The notes under the pieces: model-generated
What the model saw: only the letters and a program-made list of their open reading frames with translations
Databases searched by the model: none
Told to the model about the DNA's origin: nothing
From: Gigaspora rosea
Taxonomy: Eukaryota; Glomeromycota; Glomeromycetes; Diversisporales; Gigasporaceae
Reading direction: 5' to 3'
DNA length: 64,000 bases
NCBI GenBank assembly: GCA_003550325.1
Contig: QKWP01000681.1
Span: 55,417 to 119,416, forward strand
Program-made: the position numbers and the translations under genes
Shown here: piece by piece, positions 12,051 to 23,009 of the stretch
How positions within the stretch are numbered: the stretch's first letter is position 1
How the letters are laid out: the number at the start of each line of letters is the position of its first letter

Positions 12051-12659
12051 TAAAATAAAAATAATTTACTTAGTGCATAAAGTTAGAATTAATTAGTAAA
12101 ATTTGGTGAATCATAAGATTTTATAGAATTTTATTAATAAAATTCTATAAAATCTTATAATCCACAAAATTTTACTAATTAATTCTAACTTTATGCACTA
12201 AGTAAACTTGTTCAGCATCTAAAAATATATTAAATCAGCAGAATCTTTTTCATTTTACTTTAAATTTGAAGAAAAGATGCTTAAATTTGACTTTTTTGAT
12301 CAAAAATCAAAAATTATGCATCTAATATCTAAAATTCAAGTAAAATAAAAATAATTATGCCGATTTGATGTATTTTTGGATGCTAAACAAGTTTACTTAG
12401 TGCAAATCATTTTCAGAGATTAATATAAAATAAAATTTTAATATTTTTAATTATTATTATTAAAAATTTTATATAGTAATTTTGGACAATTTTGATTGGC
12501 TAATAAAACTATATTATATAGCACCTGATAGTCCCTCTGACCCCTCTCCCTAAAAAATCAGGTGATAAATGACTCTACCCTAATGGTAATTTACTACCTA
12601 ACAACCCTGGTTGTAGAGTACTTATAGTGATATGCTGCATATAGTTCTATACGTACTAT

Positions 12660-12912
12660 TAGGGTTCCGCAAATTTGATTAGATTTTCAAATATTTGAAT
12701 CAAATTTTTGATTTGATTTGACAAATATTTGATTTGATTTGACAAATATTTGATTTGATTTGACAAATATTTGATTTGATTTGACAAATATTTGATTTGA
12801 TTTGAAAATTACTTTAAAATTCAAATTCAAATCAAATTCAAATTCAAATATTTGAATCAAATCAAATTCAAATCAGGGTCAATTTGATTTGATTGGAATT
12901 TGAGGAACCCTA
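12660..12912. mobile_element. 253-bp hAT MITE with internal 21-bp tandem repeat
   Basis: The ends are TAGGGTTCCGCAAATTTGAT and, as complement, TAGGGTTCCTCAAATTCCAA. The flanks CGTACTAT (12652-12659) and CATACTAT (12913-12920) match at 7 of 8 positions. The interior has about four copies of a 21-bp unit based on TGACAAATATTTGATTTGAT, followed by its inverted form, so the whole element can fold back. It is noncoding. Confidence 0.8.
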
Positions 12913-13345
12913 CATACTATACTGTACGTACTATATACTAAAATTTTTGCTGATCACTTGTTTAGCCAGTCAGATGCCAGAAAAGAACTATATGTACAGT
13001 ATGTACTGTACATACTGTATGTACTGTACGCTAAAATTTTTCAAGTATCATATCACTAGGTACATAAGTATTTTTTACTCACAATGTACCTAACAAATTT
13101 CTAATTTAAATTACCATGTGGCTATAAAATATGTTTAAGACTTAATTCTTCTATATATTGTTATATTAGAAACTCTATAAAAAAAATTAAGAAAGTGAGT
13201 GACTAAAGAATTGATCATATGATCGATCATAAAATCGATCAAATTTGGATCGATAACTAATTTTAATCGATCATAATTTGATCAATTAAACATTTGAGCA
13301 TGTTATAGATAATTGATCATATGATCGATCAAGAAAACCTTTACC
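12913..13345. repeat. Short palindromic clusters (GTAC and GATC types)
   Basis: ATGTACAGTATGTACTGTAC near 12990-13030 is self-complementary. TTGATCATATGATCGATCA occurs twice (about 13212 and 13312) as palindromes about 100 bp apart. No gene is seen; the small ORF over the first cluster is repeat-derived. Confidence 0.55.
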
Positions 13346-13394
13346 AATCAACATTTCTACTGGCCAGAAATTATATTATAAAAATTGCATTTTT

Positions 13395-13765
13395 ATTAGC
13401 CCATACAAAGTTAATTTTTTGTCTTACATAACATGCTATTCCAAAATTCAAATAGGCACATCTGATCTTTTTTTATTTTTTTATTATTTTTTTAATTTAC
13501 TGTAAATTAATAAACTCATATTACACATATAATACTACTCGCAAAGTTAATTTTTTTGGTTTGCATAACATGGAATCAAAAATTTTTTTTGAATCTATTG
13601 GTCAACTCCAGAAAATTAAGGTCAAGATCAAGCAACACTGGGGAAAAATTAAATAACAAAAATGGAATAAACAGTACAGTTAGGATTAAAAAAAAGTTTT
13701 TTGAAAAATTGGATTAGCAAGTTATGCAAAACGAAAAACTTACTTTGCATAGCCTTACCGAAAAT
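13395..13765. repeat. Inverted/direct repeats around AAAGTTAATTTTTTG
   Basis: Two direct copies of CAAAGTTAATTTTTT...TAACATG (about 13405 and 13541) and one inverted, diverged copy (about 13700-13745, complement GCAAAGTAAGTTTTTCGTTT) suggest a decayed TIR element. Termini are not resolved. Confidence 0.45.
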
Positions 13766-13967
13766 TTACTTAATTTCAATAATTATTTGAGTTATCTAAG
13801 AATGTAATACGTAATATGTATCATATAGTAGATCAAAGTCAGATAAAATATCTCTATCATTATCAGACTGCCTTAAGATTCAAATTGTATTTATTGTTTT
13901 TTTTTTTTTTTTTAAAAGAGAAGTCTATCCTCTATATTCTTTATTAATTCAGCAAATTGTATACATA

Positions 13968-14113
13968 TCCCTTAGTTTGTACTACTTCGCAGACAAATTT
14001 GTCTGTAAACTTACTATAAATATACCTCTGATCTATTTTTTAATTATTTAAAATATTTAAATAAAATTTTAAAATTTTCGCAGGCAAATATGCCTGCATA
14101 ACAAAGCAAGGGA
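13968..14113. mobile_element. 146-bp TA-flanked MITE
   Basis: TCCCTTAGTTTGTACTACTT at the left pairs with the complement of the right end, TCCCTTGCTTTGTTATGCAG. TA stands at both flanks (13966-13967 and 14114-14115). Subterminal palindromes GCAGACAAATTTGTCTG and CAGGCAAATATGCCTG strengthen the fold. It is noncoding, probably Tc1/mariner-type. Confidence 0.7.
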
Positions 14114-14149
14114 TAATAATTACATATATAAAAGTACTATACTAGGGGA

Positions 14150-14861
14150 TATAAGGTAAAAGCTAAATTTACTCTCGACATATTCTTTGCTAGAATAGTC
14201 ATAGACCTCTAGGCTGTGAGTAAGAATTGTAATGATATATTATTAGATGTAATATATTTAATTGATTTAGGTTGATGTAGGTAGATAAGAGGGTTGTTGG
14301 AAGTAATTGAGGGGTTGGCATTGGTATTGGATTAGGCATTCCTGTTGAATAAGTTGATTGCCTTGAAGGTAACCATAAGTCTTTGTATATATATTCTATG
14401 ATTGCGTAGTGTATCACAGAAGCGTGTTTTGTTTGGAGTTTTAGTGACGTAAATGGGGCTCGTGATGTATTTGTAATTATGCCAAAGAGAAGTTTCTTTT
14501 TGGTATGTAAATCTAAAAAGTTATCTATGAATAAATCGAGTGTGTTAGTGGTTGTTGAATTTTGTTAGCAAATTCTATTATTATTCATTTTATTCTTGTG
14601 CAGGGGTTATGGTAATTTGCAGTGCAAGTAATTATATGTGAAATATCTTCTGATTCAGTATAGCATCGAGGGCATAAGTGGTTAAAGTGTTTGTTTGGGT
14701 GGCGGAAATATAGGATTAGGTGGGTTGGTAGCTCCTCGGCTAACTGTTTCACTTTAAAGTTTTTCAAGTTAGAACGTGCCAGAAAATTGTATTTATTGTA
14801 ATCTATTTCAATTTTATTGTTTTTACTTAATATTCTATTTAGTGGTAACAATTCACCAAAA
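14150..14861 (-). pseudogene. LINE 3' fragment with zinc-finger-like tail
   Basis: An open stretch (14851-14585) encodes an HFNHLCPRCYTESEDISHII-type block followed by TC, a C-x2-C-x8-H-x4-C arrangement common at the C terminus of LINE ORF2 proteins. A second open stretch (14417-14199) continues downstream in the same direction. No RT is present; the 5' side is cut off at 14861, where a TIR element begins. It probably belongs to a LINE related to the 2230-9015 copy, though the overlap is too short to prove the same family. Confidence 0.55.
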
Positions 14862-15212
14862 ATTACTTTATAGACAACTTAGTTCGCAAAGAATTTAATT
14901 TCAAGTAAGGTTATTTTATAGTCGATTTATTTACAAATAAGTTTGTTTTACTAGCAGTTATATCAATAATATCAGATTTCAAAGACAAATTAATTCTAGT
15001 TATTGTCATTAGAGTTAAATTTAAATTTACCGTAAATTCTCAAAATATTGGACATGGCGTTGTTTTGAAAATTTATAGTAAAGCTGGTATAATTTATGAA
15101 GAAATCATTGGCTAAATATATTATCAACAAAATGAATTCATTTGTAAATTAACTGTCTGTAAAATATTCTTGTCTGTAAATTAATTGAACTAAGTATCTA
15201 TAAAGTGATTGT
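14862..15212. mobile_element. About 350-bp decayed TIR element
   Basis: ACTTTATAGACAACTTAGTT at the left is mirrored by the complement of the right end, CACTTTATAGATACTTAGTT. It abuts the truncated LINE fragment. Flanking duplication is not clear. It is noncoding. Confidence 0.5.
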
Positions 15213-16015
15213 TAGTGATTTAATACGAGATATATAACAAAGCATACAAAGATAAAATGAAATAAATTTTAAACTGCTCATTTGTAATAAAGTTGACCAA
15301 AATTATGACAAGTATTATAATGTTGGGCAACATTATTGTAATCATTGATTACCATAACAATAATGATTTTATTAGTAGAATTTAAGAGTTTTTTTATTAC
15401 AATAAAAAAATAAAATATCAAAAAGTATAAGTATTACACAATATATATAATCGCAGAATTAATATAAATAGAAAGAGCAAAAGTTAGTCTTTGAATATAA
15501 CAAATAAAGAGAAAAGAAGCATATAATAAAGATACTTATATCTAAAAGTTGTTTCAGTGTGTGTTTTGTTCCAAGTGAGATGTTTATAAATTGATGACCA
15601 GTTGAGAAAGATAATAGTTACATCTATAACTGTCTAACTCTGTGATATGCAACATTCCTAGTTTTAGTGTAAAGCTACTCTCATTATAATATAACAGAAT
15701 GAAACTGAGTTGTGAAATAGTGAAATCTGCTAAGGTAGTAAAATTCATCTTTATTATAATAAAAAATATAATAAAATGCAGTTTACCTACCCTAACACAA
15801 TCTACAAAGCAGATTTGCAGATTTCACTATCTCATGACTCAGATTTCATTCTGTTCTATTATAATTACTACAAAATTCATTATGTGTCAGAATAATTATA
15901 CTTTAAACGTAACATACTACATAAAAACAAATACTTTGCTCCTCACAATTTAGCTTCACTTTTAGTTTAGTTATAATTAATTTTATTTATTTTACAAATA
16001 TGCAAATATTCTAAA

Positions 16016-16750
16016 GCTTATAATTTATTGAGCCAACAATTGACTTGCTAAAAAGGTAAAAATTTTACTTTTTTCACTTCTAATAAATCCTTTACATACA
16101 ATTACTTTAGTACTTACAATTATATTGAAAAAACCTGATTATATAAAAATCTAGAATACTTCTATATAACAATAGAATAATGCATGTTTGTGAAATTTCT
16201 ATAAATGAATATTGTTTGAAAAGTATTTCACTTATCCTAAATATAGTAATAAAAGGTTAAAAGAATAATAGATTGATAAGAGCTAATACATTTAAGCAAA
16301 TTGCTTTATTGCACATTGTTTTAATTTACTTTGAAGTAGTTAGGAGTTATTAAAATTTATAATTTATTGGGCCAATGATTGAATGGCTAAAAGGTAAAAA
16401 TTTTACTGTTTTTTACTTCTAATAAACCCTTACATATCAATTACTTTAGTACTTATAAATATATTGAAAAATCTGATTACATAAAAATCTAGAATACCTT
16501 AACATTTAAAAAAAAAATCTAGAATGCTTCTATATAACAATAGAATAAAATATGCATCTTCATAAAATTTTCTATAAATAAACATCATTTAATTTCAAGC
16601 AGATTAATTTATTTAAAAGTATTTCACTTATTCTAAATATAGTAATAAAAGGTTATAGTTTGATAGCGTCTAATACATTTTAAGGAAGTTATTTTATTGC
16701 GCATTGTTTTAATATCAAATTTACTTCGAAGTAATCAGGGTTATTAAAAA
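16016..16750. repeat. Tandem duplication, about 345-bp unit, two copies
   Basis: The stretch beginning CTTATAATTTATTGAGCCAA recurs at about 16359 as TTTATAATTTATTGGGCCAA, with matching landmarks through TCTAGAATAC, AACAATAGAATAA and TTGCACATTGTTTTAAT. Copies are diverged by substitutions and one insertion. The surrounding 15213-16995 shows no gene; the 84-codon ORF at 15699 has no recognisable features. Confidence 0.7.
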
Positions 16751-17000
16751 CATTAAATAAGAATAGCAAAATATTTCTAATGTATTAATATATTAAATAA
16801 CTTTAAATTATATACTAATAGTTTGAATTTTATTTGTAAATCATAATATTCTGAAAATTATATAATTAATATATAAAAAATAATTACTTTAAATAAAGTG
16901 AATATATTTAAATATATTTGTTGTTAATTAGAAATAATTAAAAATAAATTGATATATGCAAAATAATTTGATTATATTAGAATTATTTTGAAAATATTTA

Positions 17001-17541
17001 ATTGGTGATTCGCCAGTCAGCTGAAGAATGATCATAGTGTAATATGACGCAAATTACTATGTAAATCACATATATAGTAAATATGGCCTTCGTCCAAGGA
17101 AAACTTTTTTTTATACTAAGCTAATCATTCTTGTCGATTAATTGAAAATTGTAGAGCTCGTCATTGCGGTTCTAACAGTATTAAAGTATCCAAATCGGCC
17201 CAGTGATGCCAAGATATCCTTAAAAAACGCGTCAACAACTATAGAAAATCACTATATAAACAATACATTGTTTATATAGAGATTTTCTATAGTTGTTGAC
17301 GCGTTTTTTAAGGATATCTCAGCTTCCATTAGGCCGATTTGGATGATTTAACTACCGTTAGGACCACAATGAAGAGCTCTACAATTTTAATTAGCCAATA
17401 AGGACGATTAACTTAGTATAAAAAAAGGTTTCCTTAGATGAACGTTAGAAATTTTTCATATTCACTATATATGTTATTTACATAGTGATTTGCGTCACAT
17501 TATACTATGATCATTCATCAGCTGACTGGCGAATCACCAAT
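17001..17541. repeat. Near-perfect 540-bp palindrome (foldback element)
   Basis: ATTGGTGATTCGCCAGTCAG begins the left arm and the right arm ends with its exact complement. The arms of about 265 bp pair down to AACAAT/ATTGTT at a centre near 17266. The arms contain TTGTAGAGCTCGTC, ATCCAAATCGGCCCAGTG and TATATAAACAATA. These phrases also occur, in the same order, in the arms at 11167 and 49545, although the outer ends differ. Flanks ATTTA/TAAAT are themselves mirrored, so the exact border and TSD (TA or longer) cannot be set. Confidence 0.85.
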
Positions 17542-17741
17542 TAAATAAATTTAATTTCCTATTTTCCTCTTCATAATTTCCTATCAACTTCATTTGACAC
17601 ATTAAATTCTCTCTTCTATACATATTCCATATCTCATTTATTACATTTTCTGCTTAATCTTTAATATAACTAAAACCTTTTGCATTTTTTTTATTTTATT
17701 TTTTATTATATATTTTTATAATATATATATTATATATACAA

Positions 17742-18665
17742 ATGTCTATTCAAAAATTAGAAAAAGGTAAAAAAATGTCTGCTAAAAGATGTGAAGATTT
17801 CTTTAAAATGACGCTTAGGATCTCATTATTTTTTATGAGCACCAATAATTAAAATTCAATAATATAATTTTTTTTTATTAATTTCTATTTATAATATTTT
17901 TAAATTAATCTACTATTTAAAATAATTTAAGAACAAATTACTTTGGCTAAAATTAAAGATATGCTTATTGGGCTATCTAAAAAAGTTGATAGGTTGAAGC
18001 AAAAGATTTCGAATTTGGATAGTTGTATGTCGAAAGATCTTAATCTTTTGAATGAAACAAAATTCATTAAATAATTATTATTTTTATCAGTTGTTTATAA
18101 TTAATTTAATTAAAGTTAATAATATTTTATTTTATAGAAAATAACTAATTGTAAACAGGGTGTTTGAACACAGGTATAATAATTTTTATAAATTAAAAGA
18201 TTTTTTAATAAAATAAAAAATAATTTAATTAATATTAGTGTTAGGGTAAGAAATGGGATAGTGCAGGGGGCATAGTTTATACCGAAATTTTACAAGGAAT
18301 TTTTTTTTCTTAGAGCCCATAGATTGTTTTTTAAGCAAAATTTTAAGATACAATTAATTTTTGTTTTTCTTTATATTTGTTGTACAAAAAATGATCTGCA
18401 TACTGCATTTTTCTATATGATCTGTGTAGTACAGTGTTCAAACACCCTGTGTACAAATAGAAATGCTTTATTTTATAATAGCAAACTTGTACAGCAATAG
18501 CTAAATGACTAATTGTAAAAAATATTTACCCAATAGAGGAACAATTTGAAGTTGCAACTAAGAAATATCTCATAGAAATGAAGCAGATTTTTACAAAGGA
18601 ATGGAGAATAGAGATTGGAATACATATTATGAAGATAAATTTACAAAATCTGTAAATTTTTTATA
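17742..18665 (+). pseudogene. Small coiled-coil protein gene, interrupted and broken
   Basis: An ATG at 17742 opens a short lysine-rich exon (MSIQKLEKGKKMSAKRCEDF). About 180 bp later an open segment (17932-18075) encodes EQITLAKIKDMLIGLSKKVD and continues with heptad-like leucines, consistent with a coiled coil. After a TIR element (18154-18451), a further segment (about 18535-18665) encodes EEQFEVATKKYLIEMKQIFT and then, after a frameshift, NTYYEDKFTKSVNF. AT-rich gaps between the segments may be introns. I do not recognise the family. That the pieces form one gene is an inference from order, orientation and codon use. Confidence 0.4.
18154..18451. mobile_element. 298-bp TA-flanked mariner-like MITE
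   Basis: The ends AACAGGGTGTTTGAACAC and (complement) CACAGGGTGTTTGAACAC match at 17 of 18 positions. TA flanks at 18152-18153 and 18452-18453. No transposase. It lies within the broken coiled-coil gene. Confidence 0.75.
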
Positions 18666-18689
18666 AATTCAATCACATTCACAATGTGT

Positions 18690-18945
18690 TAAATTATTGC
18701 ATTTCGTTTTTTTTTGAATCTTTTCATTATTTTTATATTTTTTATCTAATTTTCAAATTATTATTGTTATATGTCACTTTTTTGATTGTTTTCATTTTAT
18801 TATTTTTTACTTTTTTTGTTTTATTCATTTTTCATATTTTTAAGTTTTTGTTGCTTATTTTTAATTTTTTTATTTATTTTAAATTATTGTTTTTTAAAAT
18901 ATCAATGTATTTCAAACTAATTCAAACTGCTTTAAATTAAATTTG
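18690..18945. repeat. T-rich low-complexity tract
   Basis: Long TTTTTATTTT-type sequence; the 84-codon ORF across it is almost all F, L, I and Y and is not a credible gene. Confidence 0.8.
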
Positions 18946-19054
18946 CATAAATTTATTTTTTAGCTTCTAGCTTAGCATTGATCTTGCAGAAGTCGGGTTT
19001 CTTCAAAAATTAAACAATTAGTTTTTGCCGTTTTTGGGAAGACCTTTTAGGCCA

Positions 19055-19492
19055 GGATCTTGAATAATTTATATGAGATCATATTTGAAAAATTGCTAAT
19101 AGAGGCCTATTTTTTAAAAAAGGTTATATTTGAAAGTAGGTATTGAATAAAAAGGTTATATTTAAAAACAGCTAAATGGCAAATAAGGTATATTTAAAAG
19201 AATACTAATGGGGTATTTTTATAAATCTTATATTTGAAATGTGCTAATGAAAATTCATAACCCAGCAAGTAATAAATACAAAAATAGAAAAAGCAAAAGT
19301 TGGAAAAAAGCAAAAATTAGATAAAAATTAATCAAAATGGCTTTTTTTTTTGTATTTCAAAAAAAGTTAATGGTGAGTAAAAGTTTGATCTAATGTTTGA
19401 TATATAGCTTATATATACCAAACCAAAGTGCTAACCAAAAAAATTTTTACTATGATGCTCAAATATAACCTCACTTAGATTGTTCGGAGTCC
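19055..19492. mobile_element. 438-bp TIR element, family B copy 1 (possibly MULE-like)
   Basis: The left end GGATCTTGAATAATTTATAT and the complement of the right end, GGACTCCGAACAATCTAAGT, continue as TGAGNTNATATTTGA in both. Flanks TTTAGGCC and CTTAGACC agree at 6 of 8 positions. The interior carries repeated ATATTTGAAA/TTATATTT motifs. The same sequence, inverted, forms the right part of the insertion at 62411-63549. It is noncoding; a Mutator-like origin is a guess from the flank length. Confidence 0.6.
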
Positions 19493-19909
19493 TCTTAGAC
19501 CCAATTAACACAAATATCATACCGCAAACTATTATGGCTGGCATGAAACCAATCCTATAAAACAAAATTATACTATAGAAAGCTTTTAAATCTATAAATA
19601 AAGATAATACCACCAAGATCTACTTTACATGCATACTTGCGAGGCATGGCCAGCAGCTACACCCACTAATATGAATTGGCATACACAATAATAGTATGCC
19701 AAATGCCAAATATTGCTAAACAAACATTATAAAAAGCTTACTATGTCTCTTATTCTCTTTACAATTCACATATTTCTGATTTTTATCAGGTTAATTTGCA
19801 ATATTTGCACTATGCTAGGATAATTTGTTTGTGCCTTTCTTATCTTCAAGCCTCCTGCCAACACAACCTCATTCTGAAGATACTAGTCACTATAAATAAA
19901 ACAATAATT

Positions 19910-20160
19910 TTTTTACTTTTTTTATTTCTTTATATATTTGTTTTTTTTATATACATTTTTATATTTTTTTTGTTTTATTACATATATATTATTGTTTTTT
20001 ATTTCTATTACATTTTTATAATTTTTATTTTATTTTATATATATCATATTTTTTGTTTTTACATTTTTATATATTTTTTATTTTTATTCTTTTTTATGTT
20101 ATTATTAATTTATATTTATAATATTATTATTTTGATTTTTATTTAATATATTTTTTTCAT
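19910..20160. repeat. T/A-rich low-complexity tract
   Basis: TATATTTTTT-type sequence. The 116-codon ORF over it encodes only F, I, Y and L after its first 40 residues. Confidence 0.8.
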
Positions 20161-20639
20161 TTGTTTTAATATTTAAATATTATACTTTAATTTTGTCAAA
20201 GTTTAATCAATTCAAATTAATTCGAATTAGTTTAGGTCTATGAATATCACAGAGATTTAATTCTAATATTTTATCACATGAAAATATTAAATATAATTAA
20301 ATAATATAAAATATTTTAAAATATTTTTAAAAAAATATAAAAAAATTTAATTTTATTAGAAGATATATGTATTTACAAATAATCATTAGTTTTATTAAAG
20401 CATGGAATTATATGAACATTATTTTTAATTGCTTCAATATTAACTATATTAATATAATCTAAGTCTAGGACATCCATAATGATATTGATTCTGTGTAGAC
20501 TTAAAATTATACTACTGAATTAATGCGAGATTATCCAGATTTCCTTCAGTAGTTTCAACTTTGATTAATAAGTATATCTAAAAATTAAATATTAAAAATT
20601 TAATATTTTAAAAAATCTAAAAAAAATACAACAAATACT

Positions 20640-21372
20640 GTACCTGTCCATAAAAAAATCCTTCATCTGTCAAATATTCAAATAGTTCTTTAAAATTTAT
20701 AGCAACTACTATATTGCTATACTAGGCTTTTCCAAAAAATTATCTGTTGCTCAAATTATCTGTTATAAGTCCATTTTCTAAAGTTACTAATACAATAGTA
20801 CACAAAATTCTCCGATACTTATCAACCCACTGGTGCTGCTCTCGAATATTTGATCCTGGTGGAATTGTAGCTTGTTGGTAGTCCTGTCGATTAAACCACA
20901 ACTTTTAATCTGGGCCACAACGAAGAAGATGGTCTTGTGGAACTTGACCTTGAGTTGGGAAGAAATGTAAGCCGAAGAATGTATCCGAAAGCATGTGGTA
21001 ATCGAGGTGGTGTAACATCGATTTTTCAGTTATGTAGATCCTTTCCTAGAATCGGATTCCCAGCAGTAAAATCTGTAAAAGCTGTAAAAGTAGCATAAAA
21101 AGTAAAAGTGATATTGCTAATATACGAATTAAAGCAGGGAAAATCAGTATTAACAGTAGAATCATTTTAATAATTGTTCTAAGTATAATGAGTATAATTT
21201 ACCTTAAGTAATAACAAGTATATAATAAAGGCCTTGCCCCAAAGAAACATTACGAGTTGTTTGGTTAATAATAAACTACTGTCCTATTACCCCCACATTC
21301 ATTGAATAAACTAACGATCTACTACTAAGTGGCATAGTAGTACGATCTTTTATCAGTATTTCTTGTGCACGT
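20640..21372 (-). pseudogene. Distal part of an unidentified coding remnant
   Basis: Minus-strand reading from the LTR border gives a coding-like stretch (AQEILIKDRTTMPLSSRSLV ...), with stops in what look like glutamine positions. A second coding-like stretch near 20970-20800 contains QDHLLRCGPD and a WFNRQDYQQATIPPG phrase. Across the Ty3/gypsy insertion the frame joins that of 31227-30968 when one ACGT is counted once. GC content is higher than in the AT-rich surroundings. I do not recognise the protein; an older retroelement polyprotein is possible. Confidence 0.45.
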
Positions 21373-23008
21373 TGTGAGGTGTAAATGTTTCTAACAAATA
21401 ATAATAACTATAACTAGCTACTTTTCTATCCTAAACTATCAGTACTATATATCCACAAGACTTAAATCCTAACGCAGTAGGCAGGAAAGAGGCGTTGATT
21501 GACTTGGTCTGAGAGTTAGGGCTTAAGGTTTTGCTGCGGCATTTCTGAAATAAGATAAATATTTCCTATACATATCAGTGGATCGGCGTAATTGGGTCTT
21601 TTTTCGATAAACTGTTACATAAAAATTTGCTCCTAAGTAAACGTTGAAAAACTAACAAACGAAGTACTTGTTACAACAAACAAAAGAGCCTTTTTGAAGA
21701 CTAGACAAGTTAAAAAACCAATAAAACTTAATAAAAGAGCTAAGCTAAGCTATAAAAAGAAGTACTTTTATCGTTTGTTAAAATATTAAGGTGTTTTAGG
21801 ATGGGTTGGGCATTGAGAAATGGGTTGGTAACTATCAAGGGTAAATTCGGAAGCTAATTTTCAAAAAAATGGCCTTTTTAATATACTTTTGGCTTATAAT
21901 TAAATACATGAATTTCGTAATTTTCTACGTACTTAATTAAAAATACAAAGCTGGTTAAAAAGGCCGTTTTTGTGAAAATTCGGTTTGTAATAAATTTTCG
22001 CGTAAAATTTTTTTGATAATCCTCGATCATGATTGGTCGAGCCGACATGTTACGTCGATCTGCCGATATGCTATATATTTCTGGTATTGCTTTCTTTATT
22101 AAGAAGGCAATAATTAATATCTTTCTTTCTTTCTTTAGTTTGAAAATAGTCGATTTTAGTCGTGAACTGGATTTACGGTATCAAGGGACAAGAGCAATCG
22201 GGTTGCCGATTGGAGTTGATGTAATTTTCCAATCTGGTTTGAGGATGATCCTACGTGTTGGCAGAGTACAGAAATTAATTAGCGGGGTAGTTAATTGTAC
22301 GATAAATAAGGTAATCAATGATCTAATCAATACGGGTTTTTATATAAATTGATTTTGTTGATTACTAAGCCTTTTATTCTTTTATGCTTTTAGTTGATAA
22401 AATCGGGTTTTACGATATTCTCAGGGTTACGATTAATATGAAAGGGATTTTTGGGGTACAAAAATGTCAAAGTTTCGAAGGGAAGTTTGTCTTTACTTTC
22501 AGTTGAAAAATTCAAAGAAAACAACTACTAACACTTCTTCTCTTATTTCGAAGGTTATTCTTGAACTCCACACTTGAGTTAGCTTTATTTGAATGACAAG
22601 AGGTTAGGTATTTATACTTTTTACATTGCTGCGTTTTCTTACAATATTGATATAAATTTATCAAGTCCTAACTAGTTTTTTCTATATTATATTTGATATC
22701 CTTGATATATCAAATTTATTTGATATATTTAATATATCTAATATATTTGATATATTTGATATATCTAATATATCTGATATATTTGAGATATTTGATATAT
22801 TTACTATCTCAGATTGTCGAACCGGGTTAGGGCAGGTAGGGACGTACTATATTTCTAGGGGCTTATAGTATTATACACTATACTCAAGGGGTCTTATACT
22901 TTAAATATACATAATGGTATAACGAAAAAAAACTATATACTTTTTTATATATAAAAAGAAAACTAGAATAGATATTTCAAGGAGTCGGGAACCCTGATGC
23001 TTCTCACA
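21373..23008 (-). repeat. Ty3/gypsy 3' LTR (carrying a 490-bp insertion)
   Basis: It matches the other LTR along its length but is about 500 bp longer because of a block at about 21576-22065. It includes a microsatellite-like TTTGATATAT tract near 22680-22800. The minus-strand LTR starts TGTGAGAAGC, preceded by a short purine run, GGAAAAAAT, that would serve as polypurine tract. Confidence 0.9.
21576..22065. mobile_element. Insertion within the 3' LTR, imperfect TIRs
   Basis: This block is absent from the sister LTR, where TTTCCTATATATATATTTCC is continuous. The ends CAGTGGATCGGCGTAAT and (complement) CGGCAGATCGACGTAAC pair at 12 of 17 positions. It inserted after the element integrated, or the other LTR lost it. 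The target duplication is obscured by the ATAT-rich site. Confidence 0.6.
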
Positions 23009-23009
23009 A

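Larger units (their letters stand above)
10450..12405. repeat. Tandem array of compound palindromes, split by an insertion
   Basis: A unit of roughly 330-350 bp is present about three times (10450-10790, 10790-11067, 12053-12405). Each unit contains two hairpins. One is built on ATAGAATTTTATTAATAAAA and its complement between TTAGTGCATAAAGTTA-type arms. The other is built on ATCAAATCGGCATAATTATT with its complement, enclosing TTTTTGATCAAAAA. The insertion at 11068-12050 interrupts one unit at a TA that is intact in other units. Confidence 0.75.
10247..12580. mobile_element. TAA-flanked TIR element nested in the hAT-like element
   Basis: The left end is GGGTGGAAACATTTATCAGG. The complement of the right end is GGGTAGAGTCATTTATCACC. 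TAA stands on both sides (10244-10246 and 12581-12583). A 3-bp TWA duplication with GGG ends is typical of PIF/Harbinger-like elements. No transposase is present. Most of the interior is a palindromic tandem array and a pogo-like insertion. Confidence 0.7.
9765..12609. mobile_element. hAT-like element, outer shell of a nest
   Basis: The left end starts CAGGGTTGTTAATTTACCAT, and the complement of the right end starts CAGGGTTGTTAGG. The flanks are identical 8-bp copies, GTTGTAGA at 9757-9764 and 12610-12617. An 8-bp TSD with CAGGG ends is the hAT signature. Without the nested insert the element is about 510 bp of TTTACC/GGTAAA-rich sequence with no transposase, so it was a MITE before it was invaded. 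Confidence 0.85.

Noticed and set aside
12700..12800. CRISPR-like array of 21-bp repeats
   Set aside because: The units are contiguous with no spacers, lie inside a MITE, and the context is eukaryotic.
18686..18940. 84-codon hydrophobic ORF
   Set aside because: Same low-complexity origin in T-rich DNA.
19796..20146. 116-codon ORF that looks like a membrane protein
   Set aside because: Hydrophobicity is a product of T/A-rich low complexity, with almost only F, I, Y and L after residue 40.
22029..22352. 107-codon plus-strand ORF in the LTR, also present in part at 29951-30187
   Set aside because: It lies inside both LTRs, opposite to the element's coding strand, and is disrupted differently in each copy.
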